DNA of 10,113 bases from Azospirillum brasilense (GTDB taxonomy: Bacteria > Pseudomonadota > Alphaproteobacteria > Rickettsiales > UBA3002). The notes beneath the pieces are model-generated. The model did no database searches and was not told where the DNA came from. It saw nothing but the letters and a program-made list of their open reading frames with translations. Positions 5,792 to 10,113 of this stretch are shown in pieces (positions within the stretch are counted from its first letter, which is position 1; each line of letters starts with the position of its first letter). The translations under genes and the position numbers were made by a program. The stretch lies in NCBI GenBank assembly GCA_003241645.1, contig QFOX01000063.1, forward strand, positions 1 to 10,113, read 5' to 3'.

Positions 5792-7648
5792 ATGAACGAT
5801 CATAACCACCATGCAGGCATTCTCTCCGGCGACGAGCTGAGCGACACGCTCAGCCGCTCGATGGCGCGCGGATTCGAGGATGCGCGCCGGGTGGACCGTT
5901 CGGGGCAGGGCGATAAAACGGTGAAAGTCCTGGGCCTGATCGAGATGGATGCCGGCACCGCCGCGCTGATCGATGGTGTGTGGAACGATGCATCCACCCG
6001 CATGATGACCATGCTGAAGCCCAAGACCGAGCAGATCGCTCGCAACGTGGGCACCCGCGTGGGCATGCAGGGCAGTGCGCTGGACAAAGCCGCCACCGTG
6101 GCCGTGGTGGGCGTGAATGCCGCGGCAACGGGTTCAAAATACATCGCCAGCATTGCGCAGGGCCACAAGAAACATTTCGACGAGCGCGCAGCGCTGGCGC
6201 GTACGCTCGCGCCGGCGCTCGATCGCATTAAGAACAACCATTCCGTATTCGCGTTGCTTGGGGTGAATGACAACCCGGCCAAAGGCGGCAACGAGGTGAT
6301 CTATGCGCATCGCAAGCGCATGAACCGCGTGGCGGATATGGAGAACAGCAACAATTACCTACGCATGCTGGTGAACGTGGCGCCTTCGGTGATGACCGAG
6401 CTGCCCTCGGCCAAGCGCATGTGGCATGGGCAGGATGCTTCGGCCCCCGCCGAGCAGCCGGTGGAGCCGGTGGCACCGCGCGGCGATGAAGGCGTGACCG
6501 ATGCGCTGAAAAGCACCGGGGTGATGGCCATTCGCGGCGGTGCAGGCCCGATCGCGCAGCGCATCATCGACAAGAATGAACGCCGCCTTGCCAACAACCA
6601 GCAGCCCAATTCGGCGCTGGAGCTCATCATGGCGCTGCAGGAGCAGGTGGAATATAACCCGCAATCGCGCAGCTTCCAGTTACCACGTGAAAGTGGCAGC
6701 AAATCGCTGAGTCTTGAAGAATACATTGCGCATGTCGCCGTCCAACATCAGAAAGATATGGCCGACCTGAGCCCGCAGCACAGCGAGATCCGCGAAGCGC
6801 TGCGCGAAGACCTGCAGACCGCCGTGAAGCCCATTGCCGAAGCCATTCGCAAGGGTGACCTTGACGCGTTCGCGCTGATCCATTTGGTGGGTGAGCGCAT
6901 GCTCATCAAGAATAACGGCCGTGCCATTGCCGATGAAGATGAAGTGCTGGCGCATGTGGAGAAACTCTCGGGTGTGGACAAGCCGCAACCGAACGTGAAG
7001 CCGAAGGAATTCTACAGCAACCGCGGCTTTACCCGCGACCAGTTCAAAGAGGCGCTGGGCCAGTTGAGTGGCGAGGAGAAACAGCGCCTTGCCGCCATGA
7101 TGCCCGATGATGTGTTGAAGGATGCGGGCTACAGTGAGCGTGACGTGCGCGAGGTGCGCGACGGCATGCGCAAGACGTACCACAGCATGCTGACCGAAGC
7201 GGTAATGGGCCTTGCCGCGCAGAGTGACGCCGCGCTGAAGCATGAAGGCATGCCGCAAAGCCAGATCAAGCTGCTGCGCAAGATCGAAACCAACATCCGT
7301 GAAGAGGGTGTGGATGCGGTGAAAGCCCCGCGCAATGGCAGCGCCCATGCGCTGGATGCCGAAGGGCTGGTGCTGGATTTTGCCATTCCGCAGATCATTG
7401 AAGATAAGACCTACCTTGGCACGCTGGTGGCCAAGGGGCGCGAAGTGCTGCAGGACGAGCGCGCCGCGAACGACGACGAGGCTGCCCCGGCCAAGCCGCG
7501 CCATGGCCATGCCGAAAAATATGGTCGGCGCCACCATGCCAATGATGATCACCGCGCCGCGGATAACGATGATGCTGTAAGCCACGCCAAGCGCGAGCAT
7601 GCGCGCCGCGCCTACCATGGCGAATCCAGCCGCGATTTCGATCGCTAA
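5792..7648 (+). CDS. Large hypothetical protein (618 aa) with His-rich tail
   Basis: Unrecognised family, predicted largely soluble and helical. Residues 1-7 (MNDHNHH) are His-rich. Residues 95-123 are Ala/Gly/Val-rich (ATVAVVGVNAAATGSKYIAS), possibly a packed helix pair but not clearly a membrane span. A Pro-rich linker at about 213-232 separates an N-terminal region from a long charged helical region (about 240-395). A segment at about 403-470 (FYSNRGFTRDQFKEALGQLSGEEK) resembles small helical folds by composition only. Residues 561-618 are disordered-looking, with many Asp and Arg and eight histidines (HGH, HH and singles), suggesting metal or nucleic-acid contact. The ATG at 5792 is fixed by the promoter and ribosome site. 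It is followed after 83 bp by the next gene, which has its own promoter. Confidence 0.82.
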   Translation: MNDHNHHAGILSGDELSDTLSRSMARGFEDARRVDRSGQGDKTVKVLGLIEMDAGTAALIDGVWNDASTRMMTMLKPKTEQIARNVGTRVGMQGSALDKAATVAVVGVNAAATGSKYIASIAQGHKKHFDERAALARTLAPALDRIKNNHSVFALLGVNDNPAKGGNEVIYAHRKRMNRVADMENSNNYLRMLVNVAPSVMTELPSAKRMWHGQDASAPAEQPVEPVAPRGDEGVTDALKSTGVMAIRGGAGPIAQRIIDKNERRLANNQQPNSALELIMALQEQVEYNPQSRSFQLPRESGSKSLSLEEYIAHVAVQHQKDMADLSPQHSEIREALREDLQTAVKPIAEAIRKGDLDAFALIHLVGERMLIKNNGRAIADEDEVLAHVEKLSGVDKPQPNVKPKEFYSNRGFTRDQFKEALGQLSGEEKQRLAAMMPDDVLKDAGYSERDVREVRDGMRKTYHSMLTEAVMGLAAQSDAALKHEGMPQSQIKLLRKIETNIREEGVDAVKAPRNGSAHALDAEGLVLDFAIPQIIEDKTYLGTLVAKGREVLQDERAANDDEAAPAKPRHGHAEKYGRRHHANDDHRAADNDDAVSHAKREHARRAYHGESSRDFDR

Positions 7649-7668
7649 CCCACCCATTTAGCCCAGCA

Positions 7669-7714
7669 ATGTCACGAAACCTTCATACAGGGTGCGGGGC
7701 CGTTTTGCTAAGAT
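7669..7714 (+). promoter_or_regulatory. Pho-box-like promoter of the 570-aa protein gene
   Basis: ATGTCAC (7669-7675), GAAA, CCTTCAT (7680-7686), then 22 bp to TAAGAT (7709-7714) preceded by TGC, an extended -10. Geometry is identical to the other three copies. The ATG follows 17 bp after the -10, and GGAG (7722-7725) lies 6 nt before it. The site sits in the 83-bp gap after the upstream stop codon. Confidence 0.7.
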
Positions 7715-7731
7715 AAGGGCTGGAGATAAAC

Positions 7732-9444
7732 ATGGTTGAAGGTTTCGCACCCCCGATTTCGCCGCAGGCTGCCCGCAATGGCATGGCCCATGGCGTGGGC
7801 GTGCGCCCGGTGCAAAGCGCCGCAGGAACCGCCCTTGATGCCAGCCATGCCCGCGCCGCGGCCAAACAGCAACTGACCGGCGAAGACAAGACCATTGCCA
7901 CCCTGCAGGGCGCGCAAAGCAATGCCTTCAAGCTGTTCGGCTTTGAAATGTTCGGCGGCATGCTGGGCGGGGGGCTGCTGGGCGGCGCCGCTAGCAAGGT
8001 TGGGCTGAAGCGCACCAGCGTGGTGCTGAAAACGGCATTCCAGGCGCCCACCACCGCGCTGCGCAAGACCGAGATCGGTGCGCTGCACCAGTTCCCGTCG
8101 AAATTTATGGAAGCGGCCAGTGACATTGCCCGCGAGACCGGTGGCTCTGCCGCAGGCTGGGCGGATTCTGCCGCCAAAACAGCCGAATCACTGGCAGAAA
8201 AAGGTGCGGCCTTTGGTGCCAAGACCCATGGTGTCAGCGATGCGGTGAGCAGCTCGGTCGGCAAAGGGCTGGATCGTTTCGCCCAGACCGGCGTTGGCAA
8301 GCATGCCGATGGCGTGGTCGAAGGGCTGGCCGGCAAATATTCCGGCTACCTGAAAGGCCAGCAGGACAAAGCGCTGAGCAACGCCAATGCAGCGTTCACG
8401 ACCGAGATTCCTGGCTTCTTCGGCCGTATCAAGAATTTCGTCACGCGCGCCAAGCCCGCCACCATCACGGCCGCCCCGGAAATGAAGGGCGCGATGGACG
8501 TGCTGGCCAAAGGTGATATTGAAGGCGCAGGCAAAGCCGTGGCCGAAGCATTGAAGACCGAAGGTATTTCGAACGCCGCCAAGGCACAGGGCGTGCGTGC
8601 ACTCGATTTTATCGCAAAAGCAGGCAAAGCCGAAGCATCAGCCGTGAATTTCAGCGCCGCCTCGGGCAATGGCCTGAAAGGTGCGCTGGGTGCAGTGGCC
8701 AAATCGGCCAAGCGCATTCCGGTATTCAACGCGGTGATCGCAGGAGGTATCGTCGCGGGTATTGGCGCGACCGTTCTGATGACGCGCAAGGAAAACCGCA
8801 TGGCGCATGAAGCGCTGGATAGCCTGAAGGCAGACCTTGGTGGTGCCGAGCACCCGCTTTACAAACAGGCCTCGACCCTGACCAAAACGCAGACGGGCCG
8901 TCGCTGGCTTTCGACCGGCATGACCACGGTGGGGCAGGGCATTTCGATCGGCACGCTGAACAATATGCTCTCGCCTGCGTATTTCGTGGCGGAAATGGGC
9001 CTGCCGATGGTGGGTGACATGCTGGTGCCGGAAAATGCGGTGCTGAACGCCTATGCATCGCTGAAGGCGGTGGATGATAAAAAACTGCAGGCCCCGGCCG
9101 AGCAGCGCGCCTTCTGGGTGAAGCAGCTGATCGCGACCGTGCCGGAAGTGGCTAAGAATGGCGGCGACCGCAACAAGCTGGCGCAGGCCATGGCGCAGGA
9201 GCTGGTGAAAGAGAATAAGAGCGTGAAAGAAGTGCTGGCGCTGATCAATGACCGCCCGGCCTTTGTTGGCATGGCCGACAGCATTGCAAAAAAACAGGCC
9301 GAGGCGGCAGCGAAAGCACCGGAAGTTGCGCCGACTACCACCGCACCGAGTGCGGCCCCGAAGATCGATGGCCCGCAGAAGATCGCCGCGGCCAGCGTGG
9401 CCCATGAAGGGCGCATCGCGCAGGCGGAACGCGCCATCGCCTAA
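7732..9444 (+). CDS. Large Ala/Gly-rich hypothetical protein (570 aa) with two hydrophobic segments
   Basis: Unrecognised family. Residues 70-90 form a glycine-rich hydrophobic stretch (GFEMFGGMLGGGLLGGAA) resembling glycine-zipper or fusion-type segments. Residues 331-350 (VFNAVIAGGIVAGIGATVLM) look like a true membrane helix, followed by a positive cluster (TRKENR). Between them, residues 120-320 are Ala/Lys/Gly-rich and probably form long amphipathic helices. After the second segment comes a mixed region with TQTGRRWLSTGMTTVGQG, then a charged helical part (455-525), a Pro/Thr/Ala linker (529-545) and a short terminal helix. There is no signal peptide at the N-terminus. The composition suggests a membrane-associated protein, but no enzyme motif is visible. 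GGAG lies 6 nt before the ATG. Confidence 0.82.
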   Translation: MVEGFAPPISPQAARNGMAHGVGVRPVQSAAGTALDASHARAAAKQQLTGEDKTIATLQGAQSNAFKLFGFEMFGGMLGGGLLGGAASKVGLKRTSVVLKTAFQAPTTALRKTEIGALHQFPSKFMEAASDIARETGGSAAGWADSAAKTAESLAEKGAAFGAKTHGVSDAVSSSVGKGLDRFAQTGVGKHADGVVEGLAGKYSGYLKGQQDKALSNANAAFTTEIPGFFGRIKNFVTRAKPATITAAPEMKGAMDVLAKGDIEGAGKAVAEALKTEGISNAAKAQGVRALDFIAKAGKAEASAVNFSAASGNGLKGALGAVAKSAKRIPVFNAVIAGGIVAGIGATVLMTRKENRMAHEALDSLKADLGGAEHPLYKQASTLTKTQTGRRWLSTGMTTVGQGISIGTLNNMLSPAYFVAEMGLPMVGDMLVPENAVLNAYASLKAVDDKKLQAPAEQRAFWVKQLIATVPEVAKNGGDRNKLAQAMAQELVKENKSVKEVLALINDRPAFVGMADSIAKKQAEAAAKAPEVAPTTTAPSAAPKIDGPQKIAAASVAHEGRIAQAERAIA

Positions 9445-9490
9445 TTGTCACAAAAGCTTCATCACCGCTGACGGTGATCCTTGCTATAGT
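9445..9490 (+). promoter_or_regulatory. Pho-box-like promoter of the last gene
   Basis: TTGTCAC (9445-9451), AAAA, GCTTCAT (9456-9462), then 22 bp to TATAGT (9485-9490) with a TGC extension. It begins directly after the upstream TAA, so the intergenic space is little more than a promoter. The ATG is 17 bp after the -10, as in the preceding unit, and both units share a purine-rich AAGG...GGA leader. Confidence 0.7.
9461..9478 (+). repeat. Perfect 7-bp dyad inside the last promoter
   Basis: ATCACCG (9461-9467) and CGGTGAT (9472-9478) form a perfect inverted repeat around CTGA. It lies between the second activator repeat and the -10 and is not present in the other three promoters. It could be an operator, or a terminator-like stem for the upstream gene, though no T-run follows. 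Chance occurrence is possible. Confidence 0.35.
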
Positions 9491-9507
9491 AAGGCTAGGA
9501 AAAACCT

Positions 9508-10113
9508 ATGCCAGTCATGAACCCACAGACCACCCAGCAGAATGCCGCATCGATCGCGCGGACGGCGCAGGCGCGCGGCACGTTCCGCATGTGGCCGAAA
9601 GTGCTGATGGTTGGCGGCATCGCCGCGTCGTTCGTGCCGGTGGTGGGTGGCGGCATCTCGCATTTCTTCGACCGCGCCAAGAACACGTCGGATGCCAAAC
9701 ATGAACTGAAGGTGCGTGCGGATTTCTATCGCCCGCAGATCGCCAAAACGCTGGGCATGTCGCCCGATCGCGTGAGTGCCAGTGATTTTGCCAAAGCCGC
9801 CAGCATCAACCCCGAGCTTCGTCGCGTGTATGACGAGGTGTGGACCAAGAAAGCCAACGAAGACAAGCAATCGCTGCTCATCAACGGCGGTGTGACCGCG
9901 GCCAGCTTCGTGCCGATTCCCGGCGCGGGTGCGGCGGCCAAGGTCGTGGGCGATGTGGTCTCAGGCTCGAAGATCGTCAAAGGCGGCGTGCAGATGGCCA
10001 AAGTGACCGCAGGCGCCATGGCCGGTGGCAAAGTGGCAGGCGTGCTGGCGAAAGACCAGTTGAACGCGCAGGAATTGATCGAGGCGCTGGAGCAGTCGGT
10101 TCATCAGGCGGAT
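9508..10113 (+). CDS. Partial hypothetical protein with paired glycine-rich hydrophobic segments
   Basis: The reading frame opens at ATG 9508 and is still open at the window end (202 codons seen). TAGGA at 9496-9500 lies 7 nt before the ATG. A hydrophobic segment at about residues 32-50 (VLMVGGIAASFVPVVGGGI) and a second at about 127-148 (GGVTAASFVPIPGAGAAAKV) share the pattern GG-hydrophobic-AASFVP. Between them is a charged helical region containing DFYRPQIAKTLGMSPDRVS. A further Gly/Ala/Val stretch follows at 159-180 (GGVQMAKVTAGAMAGGKVAG). Such Gly/Ala segments occur in membrane hairpins and in pre-toxin regions of secreted proteins, but no specific family is recognised and the C-terminal part is missing. 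Confidence 0.78.
   Translation, partial: MPVMNPQTTQQNAASIARTAQARGTFRMWPKVLMVGGIAASFVPVVGGGISHFFDRAKNTSDAKHELKVRADFYRPQIAKTLGMSPDRVSASDFAKAASINPELRRVYDEVWTKKANEDKQSLLINGGVTAASFVPIPGAGAAAKVVGDVVSGSKIVKGGVQMAKVTAGAMAGGKVAGVLAKDQLNAQELIEALEQSVHQAD

Noticed and set aside
6680..7657. Long - strand ORF opposite the 618-aa protein gene
   Set aside because: It mirrors the codon bias of the + strand gene, is rich in His, Leu, Ala and Arg as typical shadows are, and has no promoter or ribosome site.
8638..9405. Long - strand ORF opposite the 570-aa protein gene
   Set aside because: Shadow frame rich in Arg and His; no start signals; the + strand gene has a clear promoter.
1..10113. tRNA, rRNA, CRISPR array, insertion sequence or attachment site
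   Set aside because: I saw no cloverleaf, regularly spaced repeats, transposase motif or paired terminal repeats; reading by eye could miss divergent examples.

Overview
The window looks like a GC-rich alphaproteobacterial chromosome. Positions 6-3165 (+ strand) carry a virion head module in the order major capsid, small unknown gene, head-tail adaptor, head-closure (stopper) and tail-terminator protein. Apart from the extra gene, this is the g5-g6-g7-g8 order of the gene transfer agent (GTA) of Rhodobacter capsulatus and relatives, and the capsid reads like a GTA/HK97-type capsid. A prophage with the same head genes cannot be excluded. The expected next gene, the tail tube (g9), is absent: the tail-terminator gene runs straight into a convergent operon, and the two stop codons share bases.

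Positions 3162-5632 (- strand) form a tight four-gene operon. From promoter outward it encodes a protein with one N-terminal hydrophobic helix (268 aa), an unrecognised soluble protein (203 aa), a membrane-anchored protein with a domain resembling SUEL/rhamnose-binding lectins (166 aa), and a second membrane-anchored protein with two cysteines (173 aa). Positions 5792-10113 (+ strand) carry three large genes of unknown function, the last cut by the window end. They encode a 618-aa protein with a His-rich tail, a 570-aa Ala/Gly-rich protein with two hydrophobic stretches, and a protein of at least 202 residues with two similar glycine-rich hydrophobic segments.

The most striking signal is regulatory. 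All four transcription units outside the virion module start with the same promoter architecture, at 5700-5655 (-), 5724-5769 (+), 7669-7714 (+) and 9445-9490 (+). Each has two heptamers of the TGTCAC/CTTCAT type repeated with an 11-bp period, then exactly 22 bp from the second repeat to a TANNNT -10 box. Each is 46 bp long and none has a recognisable -35. Three of the four have a TGn extension of the -10. The repeats resemble the Pho box bound by PhoB, or the site of another OmpR/PhoB-family response regulator. The distance from -10 to ATG is also fixed: 22 bp in the two divergent units and 17 bp in the two downstream ones. The seven non-virion genes therefore look like one coordinately activated, largely undescribed locus, possibly phosphate-responsive. 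It contains a predicted envelope lectin, a second predicted envelope protein and several membrane-associated proteins, and it abuts a GTA-like head module. Its function cannot be deduced from the sequence alone.
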